From assembly GCF_001650735.1 (NCBI RefSeq), contig NZ_LXVY01000048.1:248001-312000 (forward strand): a stretch of 64,000 nucleotides of DNA, given 5' to 3'. The position numbers and the translations under genes were made by a program. Below, in pieces: positions 42,569-51,724 of the stretch. Positions within the stretch are counted from its first letter, which is position 1. The number at the start of each line of letters is the position of its first letter. The notes below the pieces were generated by a model. The model was not told where the DNA came from, ran no database searches, and was given only the letters and a program-made list of their open reading frames with translations. This DNA is from Sphingomonas sp. TDK1. GTDB taxonomy: Bacteria; Pseudomonadota; Alphaproteobacteria; Sphingomonadales; Sphingomonadaceae.

Positions 42569-44440
42569 ATGTTCGCATTTCTCGACGATTGGCCCCTCAC
42601 CAAGAAGATGCTGGCCGCCTTCAGTTTTCTGGGACTTCTGCTGGTCGGCCTCGCGATCAACGGCTGGATGTCGAACCGGGACCTGACGAGCATCGCGCGC
42701 AAGCACGTGGAAGTCAGCGTCGCCGGCATGTCCAACATGACCGACGTGATCAGCGACATCAAAGAGATGCGCATCATCGTCTACAGCCATTTCAATGCGC
42801 TGTCGGACGAGGAGCGCGCCAAGCTGCAGAAGCGGCTCGACACCGCGTCGGACGAGCTGGACAAGGATCTCAAGGGCTTCGCTGCCGTCGCCGATCCCTC
42901 CATGGCCGGTGACATCGCGCGGATGACGGCGATCAAGGGGCAGCTGGACGACATCAATCGCCGCATCTTCGAGGCGGACCTGGTCAACAAGGATACCGGC
43001 CTCAAGCTGATCAAGTCCGAAGGCAAGGAACGTTCGCACGACGCGCTCGACCAGGCGCAGAAGATCCTCGATACCCTGCGCAAGGCGTCCGAGGAAGCGA
43101 ATGCGCGCGGCAATGCCTCGGCGGTGACGGCGCTGATCCTCACCATCGGCCTTTCGCTGATCTCGATTGCGGCGCTCGGCGGCGTCTGGCTGGTAATCAA
43201 CCGTACGATCGCCCAACCGATGGCACGTCTCGCACGCGTGACGAAGACGCTGGCGGAAGGCGGCACGGCGACGGTCCCGAGCCTCGGTCGGGGCGACGAG
43301 CTTGGCGAGATCGCCCGCGCGGTCGAGCAGTTCCGCCTCGCCGCTTCCGAGCGCGCGCAGATCGACGCCCGCGCTGCCGCCGAACAGCAGATGGTGACCA
43401 ACACCGTGCGCGAAAGCCTGGTCCGCGTGGCCCAGGGCGACTTGACCGCCGACATCACCGCAGACTTCCCGGGCACCTATGCCGAGCTGAAATCGAACCT
43501 GAACGAAGCGCTCGCGTCGCTGCGCGAGCTGATCGGATCCGTGACGGACTCGACCAACCGCATCCGCACCGGCTCGACCGAGATCGCCCAGGCCAGCGAA
43601 GACCTCGCACGGCGCACCGAAGCCAACGCCGCGGCGCTGGAGCAGACGGCTGCGGCCGTCACCCAGATGGACCAGCGCCTCAAGGCGACCGCAACGGCCG
43701 CCAACAGCACCGTCCAGCGCGCCGACCAGACGATCAGCGTCGTTTCCTCGGGTCGCAGCACGGCCGACGAGGCAGTCCAGGCGATGACCCGCGTGGCGGA
43801 AAGCGCCAAGGGCATCGACAGCGTGATCGAGGGCCTCGACAAGATCGCCTTCCAGACGCGCGTTCTCGCGATGAACGCCGCGGTCGAAGCCGGTCGTGCA
43901 GGGGAAGCGGGTCGCGGCTTTGCCGTCGTCGCCGACCTCGTCTCGGCGCTGGCGATGCGCGCGGAAGAAGAAGCCGGCCGCGCCCGCGACCAGCTTACCG
44001 CGACGCAGGCCGATATCGTCACGGCGGTCGGCATGGTCGAGAAGGTGGATGGCGCGCTGTCCAACATCTCGAGCGATGTCGGCGAAGTGCACCAGCTGCT
44101 CGGCCGCATCGCGACCGACAACCAGGCGCAGTCTTCGGCGATCTCCGAGATTTCGGACACCATCGGCACGATGGATCAATCGACCCAGCAGAATGCCGCG
44201 ATGGTCGAACAGACCTCGGCGGCGGCCCGCAACCTCACTTCCGAGGTCGGTTCGCTGGCCGAACAGGCCGAGCGCTTCAACACGGGCAAGTCGTCCGGCG
44301 CGAGCAGCCGGCCTGCAGCCGCCCCGCGCGCCAAGAGCACGGCCAGATCCTCGGGCGGTGGCTATGTCTCGCCGGTCAAGCCGATGGCAGTACCGGCGGC
44401 CTCGGTCCCGGCCGGCGCGGACGACTGGACGTCGTTCTGA
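42569..44440 (+). CDS. Methyl-accepting chemotaxis protein
   Basis: A 623-residue chemoreceptor: membrane helices at about 12-33 and 180-208, a four-helix periplasmic sensor between them, a HAMP domain (NRTIAQPMARLARVTKTLAE) with a second HAMP-like stretch, and a signalling coiled coil with the tip DKIAFQTRVLAMNAAVEAGR. The C-terminus ends in DWTSF, fitting the xWxxF pentapeptide that tethers CheR/CheB. The ligand is unknown. It is transcribed alone, 3.5 kb before flaF, and followed by a terminator. Confidence 0.92.
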   Translation: MFAFLDDWPLTKKMLAAFSFLGLLLVGLAINGWMSNRDLTSIARKHVEVSVAGMSNMTDVISDIKEMRIIVYSHFNALSDEERAKLQKRLDTASDELDKDLKGFAAVADPSMAGDIARMTAIKGQLDDINRRIFEADLVNKDTGLKLIKSEGKERSHDALDQAQKILDTLRKASEEANARGNASAVTALILTIGLSLISIAALGGVWLVINRTIAQPMARLARVTKTLAEGGTATVPSLGRGDELGEIARAVEQFRLAASERAQIDARAAAEQQMVTNTVRESLVRVAQGDLTADITADFPGTYAELKSNLNEALASLRELIGSVTDSTNRIRTGSTEIAQASEDLARRTEANAAALEQTAAAVTQMDQRLKATATAANSTVQRADQTISVVSSGRSTADEAVQAMTRVAESAKGIDSVIEGLDKIAFQTRVLAMNAAVEAGRAGEAGRGFAVVADLVSALAMRAEEEAGRARDQLTATQADIVTAVGMVEKVDGALSNISSDVGEVHQLLGRIATDNQAQSSAISEISDTIGTMDQSTQQNAAMVEQTSAAARNLTSEVGSLAEQAERFNTGKSSGASSRPAAAPRAKSTARSSGGGYVSPVKPMAVPAASVPAGADDWTSF

Positions 44441-44468
44441 TCGGCTGACCATCCTGCCACAAATCAAG

Positions 44469-44501
44469 ACGGGCGCTCGGCTATGCCGCGGCGCCCGTTT
44501 T
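44469..44501 (+). terminator. Terminator after the chemoreceptor gene
   Basis: An 8-bp stem ACGGGCGC / GCGCCCGT with a 14-base loop, followed by TTTTCCTTT, 29 bases after the stop codon. Confidence 0.55.
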
Positions 44502-44590
44502 CCTTTGCCGCGCCCGCGGTCTGAACCGTCCCTTCGCGCAGCACGCCCGCGCCAGGCAGCGCGCGGCTCCAAACCGCCTCTCGTGCGGAC

Positions 44591-44785
44591 TTGACGAGTA
44601 AGTCTACATATGTTGAAAATAGTCGGTACCGCAAAGGTGGCGACGCGATTGCGCACCGGTGGCGCGCCCCACCCGCTGGTGCGGCGCGGCGGACGAGGGA
44701 GGAGATGGGCCTGATGCCGGGTACGCTGCGGTCCTTGTACAGGCGCATGGTCACCTCGTCGCGCGCCGGCATCGTGCCCGCATGA
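44591..44785 (+). pseudogene. Possible remnant of a PadR-type regulator
   Basis: The short frame contains REEMGLMPGTLRSLYRRMV, which resembles the recognition helix and wing entry of PadR regulators (usually GPGTLY-S-RM). The preceding helices are missing and the segment after it is shortened, so the gene looks degraded. It ends in an ATGA overlap with the membrane-protein gene, an arrangement often seen for PadR/membrane-protein pairs. It could also be a true short leader gene. The call is tentative. Confidence 0.3.
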
Positions 44786-45432
44786 CCCGGGCTCTGGCGA
44801 AAGCGATATTGGCATTGGCGATGGGCAGCCTCGGCGCCGATCGCGGCGGTTGGGCACGGGCGATGGCGGCGGAGTGCGATGCAGCGGAAGCCGATGGCCG
44901 ATTGCTCGGCTTCGCATTGGGATGCCTGCTGGGCGCGTGGCGGATCCTGCCGCAGCACCGCGAAGGCAGGTTCACCCTGCTGCGCCACGCATTCTCGCTT
45001 GGGATGCTGCTTCCCATGGCTGCGTTGCTGGCGGTGGCGGCGATCCTCGGCCTGCCATGGATCGAAGCGCCGAACGGCGTGGCTTGGTTGCTTGTCGGTA
45101 ACAGCGGATCCGGATCGTTGCTGAACGCGGGATCGCGTAGCGTCGCGCCGGCGCTGACGCTCGTCCTGCTGCAACTCTCGGCCTGCCATCTGCCGCTCGC
45201 CTGGTGGATGCTGGACCGTGACTGGAATCGCGTTGCCGCCGCAGCGCGGTTCGGCGCGGCCGCAATGGTGACGCTGCTGATCGTGACCGCCTGCGCTGCC
45301 CTGAACGTGACGGCGCTGTTGCTTCCTTGCACCATGATAGGTGTGGAGTTCGCGGCCGTCCTGGCGCTCGCCAGCATGCAATCGCGGCAGGACCGCCATG
45401 CGGCAGATAGGAATTGCAGCAAGTCCGTCTGA
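44782..45432 (+). CDS. Small multi-span membrane protein
   Basis: A 216-residue protein with about four membrane segments (around 30-50, 74-95, 120-140 and 160-200) and an N-terminal amphipathic part containing WARAMAAECDAA. I do not recognise a named family. The ATG at 44782 overlaps the stop of the PadR-like remnant. It is followed 27 bases later by the hydrolase gene, so the two may be co-transcribed. Confidence 0.6.
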   Translation: MTRALAKAILALAMGSLGADRGGWARAMAAECDAAEADGRLLGFALGCLLGAWRILPQHREGRFTLLRHAFSLGMLLPMAALLAVAAILGLPWIEAPNGVAWLLVGNSGSGSLLNAGSRSVAPALTLVLLQLSACHLPLAWWMLDRDWNRVAAAARFGAAAMVTLLIVTACAALNVTALLLPCTMIGVEFAAVLALASMQSRQDRHAADRNCSKSV

Positions 45433-45459
45433 TCGCCGCCACCGAAGGAGACGGGCAAA

Positions 45460-47043
45460 ATGCGCAAAGCGAGGACGAAAGCCGCCCGCCCTGCCGCGAG
45501 ATCGCGGCAGGGGCGCCTGTGGCCGCTGGTCACCAGTGCGGCGATGCTGCTGGCCGTCCCCGCCGAAGCACAAACCGGCCAGACGATCGTGTCGAATAGC
45601 TGGTCCGTCTATGGCGCACCCTACCAGCATGGCCGCGACACGCGTGTGCCGGGGGACGGCGTCGTCGCCGTGGAAGCCATTGCCAATGCGGCTGCGCCCT
45701 GGTCCAGCGGCGCCGTTGTCCCGATCGCGGAACCCATCGCTGCCGGGGAGCGTGTGACCGCGATATTCTGGGCCCGGTCCGCGCAGCCGGTGCGGCTCTC
45801 GGTCGCGTTGCAGGGGCAGGCACCCGCCTATGCGCAGTTCGCGAGTGCCGACATCGCGCTGACACCGCAATGGCAGCGCGTATCGTTGCGCGGCACTGCG
45901 CCGATGGCTTTCGCCGCGAACACCCAGTCGCTCTCGCTGCCCCTGGGTCGGGCGGGTACGGACGTGACGCTGGGACCGATCGCCTTCTTTCGTGGCGAAC
46001 CCGACGACACAGCGATCGCCAAGGCTTTTGCCAACTTTCACCCGGCCGAAGTCACCACGGATGTCCGCATCGCGTCCGAGCCCGGCGTCATCCTCGCCGG
46101 AACGCTGCACCTTCCCAACGGCCCCGGCCCCTTCCCGCTCGTCGTCGTCCTTCAGGGACATGGCCCCAACGGACGCGGCGGTTTTGCCGAGATCATCAAG
46201 CGCCTGATCGCAAATGGCGTTGCCGCACTGGAATATGACAAGCGCGGCGTCGGCCAGTCGACGGGCCTCTACAGGGAAGACCTCGAACGTCTGACGCTCG
46301 ACGCCACCGCGGCGGTGGCGGCGATGCGCCGCCGCCCCGAGATCGATGGCCGCCGCATCGCGCTGATAGGACATAGCCAGGGCGGCGTGATCGCGCCCGC
46401 GGTCGCTGCGGCAGATCCCGGCATTTCCGCGATCGTCAATCTGGCGGGCTCCGTCGGGGACGGACTCCCCTATCTTCGCAGGGCGTTGCGCAACCAGATG
46501 CTCGCCGCCGGACAATCCGAAGCGGTGGCGGAGCGGGTCGCGGATGCTGCCGTCGCGCTGCTGCAGGCACGGATCGACCATGCGGATGCGGAGACCATCG
46601 CGCGCCGCCGCGCTTCCGTGGTCGACCATCTAGAAGCGGCCGGCTTTCCCAGGCCGCAGGCACAAGCCGGGCTGGAGAGGATCGATACCGAGGGCCGGCA
46701 GGCAGACAAGCTCCGTTCCGCATCGGACCTGCGGGCGCTGCGCATGCCGGTGCTGGCGATCTTCGGTTCGAAGGATCCGCTGGTCGTCGCCGACGACGAG
46801 GCGCAGGCGGCGCGGACCGCGCTCGCGGCGAACCCGCGCGGCAAGGTGATCGTGCTGGAGGGGCTGAGCCACTGGTTCCAGGAAGGGGCGGTCACCGGGC
46901 GCGAGGAGGAAGTGGCGAAGCTCGGCCCGAATGCCGGGTCTCCCCGCCTGGTCACCCTGGTGACGGACTGGCTGATCGATGCCTTGGGCCAGGGTGCGTC
47001 CACACCGAAAGCCGCCGCAGCGCAGGCCAGCGACCCAGTATGA
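45460..47043 (+). CDS. Exported alpha/beta hydrolase with N-terminal beta domain
   Basis: A 527-residue secreted or periplasmic hydrolase. A basic N-terminus and hydrophobic stretch ending PAEAQ form the signal peptide. Residues about 40-185 are a beta-sandwich reminiscent of carbohydrate-binding modules, and the rest is an alpha/beta hydrolase with nucleophile Ser in GHSQGG, an oxyanion loop near VLQGHGPNG, an acid in FGSKDPL and His in LSHWFQ. It resembles dienelactone-hydrolase or esterase types; the substrate is unknown. A strong terminator begins at its stop codon. Confidence 0.82.
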   Translation: MRKARTKAARPAARSRQGRLWPLVTSAAMLLAVPAEAQTGQTIVSNSWSVYGAPYQHGRDTRVPGDGVVAVEAIANAAAPWSSGAVVPIAEPIAAGERVTAIFWARSAQPVRLSVALQGQAPAYAQFASADIALTPQWQRVSLRGTAPMAFAANTQSLSLPLGRAGTDVTLGPIAFFRGEPDDTAIAKAFANFHPAEVTTDVRIASEPGVILAGTLHLPNGPGPFPLVVVLQGHGPNGRGGFAEIIKRLIANGVAALEYDKRGVGQSTGLYREDLERLTLDATAAVAAMRRRPEIDGRRIALIGHSQGGVIAPAVAAADPGISAIVNLAGSVGDGLPYLRRALRNQMLAAGQSEAVAERVADAAVALLQARIDHADAETIARRRASVVDHLEAAGFPRPQAQAGLERIDTEGRQADKLRSASDLRALRMPVLAIFGSKDPLVVADDEAQAARTALAANPRGKVIVLEGLSHWFQEGAVTGREEEVAKLGPNAGSPRLVTLVTDWLIDALGQGASTPKAAAAQASDPV

Positions 47044-47075
47044 AAAAGGCCCCGGGGAACACCCCGGGGCCTTTT
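47044..47075. terminator. Strong bidirectional terminator
   Basis: A perfect 14-bp stem AAAAGGCCCCGGGG / CCCCGGGGCCTTTT with loop AACA. It lies between the convergent hydrolase and flaF genes and has A- and T-runs suited to both. Confidence 0.85.
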
Positions 47076-47098
47076 CTTCTGCCGGTCGGCGGATGGGA

Positions 47099-47488
47099 TC
47101 AGGCCGCGGCGGCGCGGGCCGTCGTCGCGGTGCTGCCGCGATCCTGGAAGCCGAGGCCCTCCATCACCGTGCGGTTCACCTCGATCAGCTCCAGGATCGA
47201 CTCCCGGCCGGCGACGACGTGGCTCGTGAATCGATCGACCCAGAGGCTCAGCGAGATGATCTGCGCGCGCAGCTCGTTGGGCAGCCCGTTGCCGGGGGTG
47301 CCGCAATCGGTCGAGAAGACCGACCACATTTCGCGGTTCCGGTACAGCGACGGCATCAGCAACGCGCCCTTCAGGCCGGCTTCGTGCGCATTCATCATCT
47401 CTCCGGTGATCTCGCGCATCAGCCGCAACTCTGCAGAGCGCGGCGTTTCGGCCCGGCTCCGGGCCGCCTGATAAGCATTGATCGTCAT
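47099..47488 (-). CDS. flaF: Flagellin biosynthesis regulator FlaF
   Basis: A 129-residue protein with the FlaF pattern: AYQAARSRAETPRSAEL, a helix REITGEMM, LYRNREMWSVFSTD, GNGLPNELRAQIISLSLWVD and a C-terminal LIEVNRTVMEGL. FlaF acts with FlbT in alphaproteobacteria to control flagellin synthesis and secretion. ATG 47488 has AAAGGAG upstream. It lies alone here; no flbT or flagellin gene is in the window. It is divergent from motA. Confidence 0.88.
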   Translation of the reverse strand: MTINAYQAARSRAETPRSAELRLMREITGEMMNAHEAGLKGALLMPSLYRNREMWSVFSTDCGTPGNGLPNELRAQIISLSLWVDRFTSHVVAGRESILELIEVNRTVMEGLGFQDRGSTATTARAAAA

Positions 47489-47897
47489 TGTCGCTCCTTT
47501 GCTCGTATCGCCATTGTAGGAAGATTTTGCCGACCTCGCGCACACGCTTCCTATAAGATTCGAGCGCCCTCGCGTACGGGCGCTTTCCCAGGGAAAGCAT
47601 CGTGATCAATGGCCTATTTACCTTCGCCTCGCCGCGCGCGCGCAGCGGCCGTGCGGGCGGGACGGGCGCACCGCACGACAGCGACGGACCACGGGGCATG
47701 ATCCCGGCGGCCGCGCGCCCGCTTTCCACAATCGGCTTCGGAAAAACCCGCGTTTGGCAACGGTTCCGCAACCCTCCCGGGTGCATGGACCGGCGGTGCG
47801 GTGAACCCGCACCTAAGCATTATCCCCGAAGCACCCGGTACCCCCGGAAACCATCCTATAATTCTGGAAACATCCAGGGAAAGATTTTGGGCTCGTC
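47489..47897. other. Promoter region between flaF and motA
   Basis: No convincing gene is seen in these 409 bases. Present are a minus-strand TTCCTACAAT at 47513-47522 before flaF, a plus-strand TTCCTATAAG at 47548-47557, a hairpin AGCGCCC/GGGCGCT at 47563-47584, a GC-rich stretch, and ATCCTATAAT at 47853-47862 before motA. A short frame starting at 47602 has no ribosome site and no protein-like features. Confidence 0.5.
47853..47862 (+). promoter_or_regulatory. Candidate -10 element before motA
   Basis: ATCCTATAAT lies 36 bases before motA. The same decamer lies before the PilZ gene, and a close variant before flgI. No TTGACA-like -35 is found at the usual distance, so the sigma factor is unclear. 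Confidence 0.35.
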
Positions 47898-48782
47898 ATG
47901 CTGAACGCCGTTGGTTTCGTCATCATTCTCGCGTGCGTGTTCGGCAGCTTCATGATGTCGGGCGGCAAGTTCGAGATCATCGCACATGCGTTGCCGCACG
48001 AGCTTATGGCGATCGGCGGCGCAGCGATCGGTGCGTTCATCGTCGGCAACTCGATGCCGACGGTGAAGAAGGCCGGTGCCGGCATCATGCGCGCGTTCAA
48101 GGGCGGGCGCTGGAAGGCTTCCGACTATACCGACCTGCTGACGCTGATGTTCACGCTGCTGACGCTGTTCAAGAAGAGCGGCGCCACCGGCATCGAGCCG
48201 CATCTCGACAAGCCGGAAGAGAGCGACATCTTCAAGCCCTATCCACGGCTGCTGAAGGACCATCACCTGATCGAGTTCCTCTGCGACTACCTGCGGATGA
48301 TGACGGTCAATTTCGAGGATCCGCACCAGCTGGAATCGGCGATGGAAGCGGACATCGAGAAGCACCATCACGAGGAAACCCATCCGCAGCACTCGCTGCA
48401 GCTGATGGCCGACGGCCTGCCCGCCATCGGCATCGTCGCGGCGGTGCTCGGCGTCATCAAGACCATGGGCTCGATCGATCAGCCGACCGAGATCCTGGGC
48501 GCGATGATCGGCGGCGCGCTGGTCGGTACCTTCCTCGGCGTGCTGCTGTCCTACTGCGTCGTCGCGCCGCTCGCCGGCAAGCTCCTCGAGACGATCGAAG
48601 CAGACTCCAAGCCCTTCACCATCGTGAAGACCGCCATCGTTGCCTACGCCCAGAACCAGCCGGTGCAGGTCGCGATCGAAATCGCCCGTCGCATGACGCC
48701 CTCCGCGTACGCGCCGACCTTCCAGCAACTCGAAACCGCTCTCGACGAGGCCAAAAATGGACTTTCCCCTGCCACCGCTTGA
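47898..48782 (+). CDS. motA: Flagellar stator protein MotA
   Basis: A 294-residue inner-membrane protein with four membrane segments (two at the N-terminus: GFVIILACVFGSFMMSGG and LMAIGGAAIGAFIV; two near 170-220: LPAIGIVAAVLGVIKTMG and GTFLGVLLSYCVVAPLAG), a large cytosolic loop, and the conserved Pro residues near the last two helices. It forms the proton channel with MotB. It opens a long motility/chemotaxis operon and overlaps the STAS gene by 26 bases. Confidence 0.93.
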   Translation: MLNAVGFVIILACVFGSFMMSGGKFEIIAHALPHELMAIGGAAIGAFIVGNSMPTVKKAGAGIMRAFKGGRWKASDYTDLLTLMFTLLTLFKKSGATGIEPHLDKPEESDIFKPYPRLLKDHHLIEFLCDYLRMMTVNFEDPHQLESAMEADIEKHHHEETHPQHSLQLMADGLPAIGIVAAVLGVIKTMGSIDQPTEILGAMIGGALVGTFLGVLLSYCVVAPLAGKLLETIEADSKPFTIVKTAIVAYAQNQPVQVAIEIARRMTPSAYAPTFQQLETALDEAKNGLSPATA

Positions 48783-49077
48783 GGCCGGCGCGGACAACGC
48801 GCTTGCGCTCCCCGCGCACGGTGCGACCGTGACGGCTGCGGATCTTCAAACCCGCCTCATCCAGGCGGTCGACGGCGACGGACCGGTCGAGATCGATGCC
48901 TCGCAAGTCGAGAGCGTCGGCCAGGCGGTGCTGCAGCTGCTCGTCGCGGCCAGGGCCGAAGCCGAAAAGCTCGGCAAGGCCTTCACCATCCTCAACCCCA
49001 GCACTGCCTTCACCGATCGTGTGACCCGTTGTCAGCTAGCAGCGGCGATCGGCATTGATACCGGAGAACTTCTGTGA
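48757..49077 (+). CDS. cheS: STAS-domain chemotaxis protein (CheS-like)
   Basis: A 106-residue STAS-type protein: ALPAHGATVTAADLQTRL, VEIDASQVESVGQAVLQLL and FTILNPSTAF. In Sinorhizobium the gene just before cheY1 encodes CheS, which binds CheA and speeds CheY1 dephosphorylation. The place in the operon here is the same, so I call it CheS-like; the similarity of the proteins themselves was not measured. It overlaps motA by 26 bases and cheY by four. Confidence 0.65.
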   Translation: MDFPLPPLEAGADNALALPAHGATVTAADLQTRLIQAVDGDGPVEIDASQVESVGQAVLQLLVAARAEAEKLGKAFTILNPSTAFTDRVTRCQLAAAIGIDTGELL

Positions 49078-49439
49078 CCAAGCTGATCCTTACCGTCGAT
49101 GACTCCGCAAGCATGCGCATGCTGCTCAAGACGTCGCTGACCTCGCAGGGCTTTCGCATCGAAAGCGCGAACGACGGACAGCATGGCCTGGAGCGCATGC
49201 ACGAGGTCAAGCCCGACCTGCTCATCACCGACATCAACATGCCGAAGATGGACGGGTTCGAACTGATCGAGGCCGTACGCCAGGTGCCGGAATTCAAGGG
49301 CGTGCCGATCCTGGTGCTCTCGACCGAATTCTCGGACGAAAAGAAGCAGCGCGCACGCTCGGCCGGCGCCACCGGCTGGATCACCAAGCCCTTCGAGGCC
49401 ACCAAGCTGGGAGCGGCGATCCGCCGCGTTTGCCCGTGA
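49074..49439 (+). CDS. cheY: Chemotaxis response regulator CheY (first copy)
   Basis: A 121-residue single receiver domain with acidic pair Asp9/Asp10, phospho-acceptor Asp53 (ITDINMPKMDG), Thr/Ser in LVLSTEF and Lys in WITKPF. GTG start with GTGA overlap. By position it matches CheY1 of rhizobia, which acts as a phosphate sink there; a motor-binding role is also possible. Confidence 0.9.
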   Translation: MTKLILTVDDSASMRMLLKTSLTSQGFRIESANDGQHGLERMHEVKPDLLITDINMPKMDGFELIEAVRQVPEFKGVPILVLSTEFSDEKKQRARSAGATGWITKPFEATKLGAAIRRVCP

Positions 49440-51724
49440 GCGACGAATTCGACGATATCCAGGCAATCTTCTTCGAAGAGTGCACTGAAGGCCTCACGAC
49501 GGCCGAAGAAGGGCTGTCGGCGATGCAGGCGGGAGACCTCTCCGCCGAAACCATCGCCGGGGTGTTCCGCGCGATCCACTCGATCAAGGGTGGCGCCGGC
49601 GCCTTCGGCCATTCGGACCTGACCGCCTTCGCGCACAAGTTCGAGAATGTGCTCGACGAAGTGCGTGCCGGGAAGATCGTCCCCACGCCCGGCGTGATCC
49701 GGGTGATGCTGAGCTCGTTCGACGTGCTGTCGGACCATGTCGAGGCCGCCAAGGGCAATGCGTCCCGGCCGAACGACGGGGCCGCGCTGAGCGCGCTCGA
49801 GCAGGTGCTCGCCAACAAGGGCGTGCCCGAGGGCGACGCGCCGGCTGCGGCCGCGCCTGCCGCACCGGCGCCCGCCCCCGCCGCGCCGGCACCCGCGCCG
49901 GCGGCACAGGAAGAGGAAGACGAGTTCGGCTTCCGCCCGGTTGGCGTGTCGCTCGACGATCTCGAGGCGCCCGCGGAGGAAGCGGCCGGCTGGAGCGTAC
50001 GGTTCAAGCCGTCGCGCGCCGCGCTCGCCAATGCCGGCGAACCGCTGCTCACGGTCCGCGAGCTGGAGGGTCTGGGTGCGCGCGTCGAATCGGTCGACAT
50101 CAGCACGCTTCCCGCGCTGCGCGACATCGATCCCGAGGACAGCTACTTCACCTGGGTGATGAACGCCCCGGCCGAGCTGCCGGAAAGCGATCTTTCCGAC
50201 TGCTTCGACTTCGTCGCGCCGGACTCGGTCATCGAGATCAAGCGCACCGAAGACGTGGTTCTGCCCGAAGGCGCAGCCACGACCGAAATGGACGGCGAAG
50301 ACGAGATTCCGTTCGTGCCGGTCACGGCGACGGTCGACGACTTCATGGATCTGGGGGCAGCCCCGGCAGCGCCCGCGCCGGCGCCCGCGACGGCACCGAC
50401 GCCTGCTCCGGCAGCGGCGGCGCCCGAGGCGGCCCCTGCCCCCGCAGCTGCGGCGACCCCGCCGGCCGGCGGTGGCGGCACGCCCGGCGGCGCCGGCCCC
50501 GGTGGCGGCGGTTCAGGCGGCGGCGGCCCGGCCAAGCCGGCCAACGAAGCCGCGCAGACCATCCGCGTCGACCTGATCAAGCTCGACCTGCTGCTGAACC
50601 TGGTCGGCGAGCTGGTGATCCGCAACTCGATCCTGGCCGACCGGCTCTCGCCGGCCGATCGCCAGCGCGTCGAACTGCCCGAACTGGCCCGCCTCACCCG
50701 GCAGATCCAGGACAACGTCATGTCGCTGCGCGCCCAGCCGATCCGGCAGGCCTTCAGCCGCGTGCCACGCATGCTCCGCGATCTGTCGGTGGAAACCGGC
50801 AAGCAGATCAACCTCGAGACGATCGGTGAGACGACCGAAGTCGACAAGGGCGTGATCGAGAAGATCGGCGATCCGCTGACCCACATGATCCGCAACGCCG
50901 CGGACCATGGCCTGGAAAGCGCCGAGGAGCGGATCGCGGCGGGCAAGGACCCCGCCGGCACGATCAAGCTGTCGGCCGAGCAGAAGGGCGCCCGGATCTT
51001 CGTGCGCGTCGCGGACAACGGCCGCGGCATCAACCGCGAGCGCGTCCGCGCCAAGGCCGTCGAAAAGGGCATCATCAGCGCCGATGCGGTGCTGACGAAC
51101 GAGGAAATCGACCAGCTGATCTGCGCCCCGGGCTTCTCCACCGCGGAGAAGATCTCGAACATCTCGGGTCGCGGCGTGGGCATGGACGTGGTGCGTTCCA
51201 ACGTGGAAGCCCTGGGCGGCCGCGTCGAGATCCACTCGGTCCCCGGCGAAGGCACGACCTTCACGATGATCCTCCCGCTCACGCTGGCCATTCTGGACGG
51301 CATGATCGTGCGGCTCGCCGGCCAGCGCTTCGTCCTGCCGCTGACGCACGTGCTGGAGACGATCCAGCCCGAGCCCGGCCAGGTGAAGCGTACCTCGCCC
51401 GACAACGAAGTGATCGACATGCGCGGCGAATATCTGCCGGTGAAGCGTGCGACCGAGATCTTCGGCCTGAACGACGACCGCGCCATCGAGGACTCGCTGG
51501 TGGTGATCGTCGAGAGCGAAAGCTCGGGCAAGGTCGGCCTGGTCGTCGACACCATCGATGACCGTCGCGAAGTCGTGATCAAGAGCCTGGATCAGAACCT
51601 GCATCCGATCCGCGGCCTGGGTGGCGCGACCATCCTCGGCGACGGCTCGATCGCACTGATCCTCGATATCGAGGCGCTGGTTTCCTCGCCCTCCCGTTAC
51701 ACGCCCAAAGGACTGGCAGCATGA
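49436..51724 (+). CDS. cheA: Chemotaxis histidine kinase CheA
   Basis: About 762 residues: an HPt domain with His48 (AIHSIKGGAGAFG), an Ala/Pro linker, a central domain like the CheY-binding P2, a second long Ala/Pro/Gly linker, the dimerisation helix (IRVDLIKLDLLLNLVGELVI), an HATPase (LTHMIRNAADHGLE, ISGRGVGMDVV) and a C-terminal CheW-like domain. I prefer GTG 49436, which overlaps the cheY stop (GTGA); a TTG at 49430 is also in frame. The linkers are unusually rich in Ala/Pro. It phosphorylates CheY and CheB. Confidence 0.94.
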   Translation: MSDEFDDIQAIFFEECTEGLTTAEEGLSAMQAGDLSAETIAGVFRAIHSIKGGAGAFGHSDLTAFAHKFENVLDEVRAGKIVPTPGVIRVMLSSFDVLSDHVEAAKGNASRPNDGAALSALEQVLANKGVPEGDAPAAAAPAAPAPAPAAPAPAPAAQEEEDEFGFRPVGVSLDDLEAPAEEAAGWSVRFKPSRAALANAGEPLLTVRELEGLGARVESVDISTLPALRDIDPEDSYFTWVMNAPAELPESDLSDCFDFVAPDSVIEIKRTEDVVLPEGAATTEMDGEDEIPFVPVTATVDDFMDLGAAPAAPAPAPATAPTPAPAAAAPEAAPAPAAAATPPAGGGGTPGGAGPGGGGSGGGGPAKPANEAAQTIRVDLIKLDLLLNLVGELVIRNSILADRLSPADRQRVELPELARLTRQIQDNVMSLRAQPIRQAFSRVPRMLRDLSVETGKQINLETIGETTEVDKGVIEKIGDPLTHMIRNAADHGLESAEERIAAGKDPAGTIKLSAEQKGARIFVRVADNGRGINRERVRAKAVEKGIISADAVLTNEEIDQLICAPGFSTAEKISNISGRGVGMDVVRSNVEALGGRVEIHSVPGEGTTFTMILPLTLAILDGMIVRLAGQRFVLPLTHVLETIQPEPGQVKRTSPDNEVIDMRGEYLPVKRATEIFGLNDDRAIEDSLVVIVESESSGKVGLVVDTIDDRREVVIKSLDQNLHPIRGLGGATILGDGSIALILDIEALVSSPSRYTPKGLAA

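Noticed and set aside
42500..46629. Overlapping minus-strand frames of 700-800 codons opposite the chemoreceptor and hydrolase
   Set aside because: They are antisense to well-supported genes, and their translations are Arg/Gly/Asp-rich without motifs.
47602..47904. Short plus-strand frame before motA
   Set aside because: No ribosome site, biased composition, no recognisable features, and it runs into the motA start region.
49845..50540. Ala/Pro/Gly repeats in cheA as a tandem-repeat or recombination element
   Set aside because: They are the flexible linkers between CheA domains; DNA repeats are imperfect and in frame.
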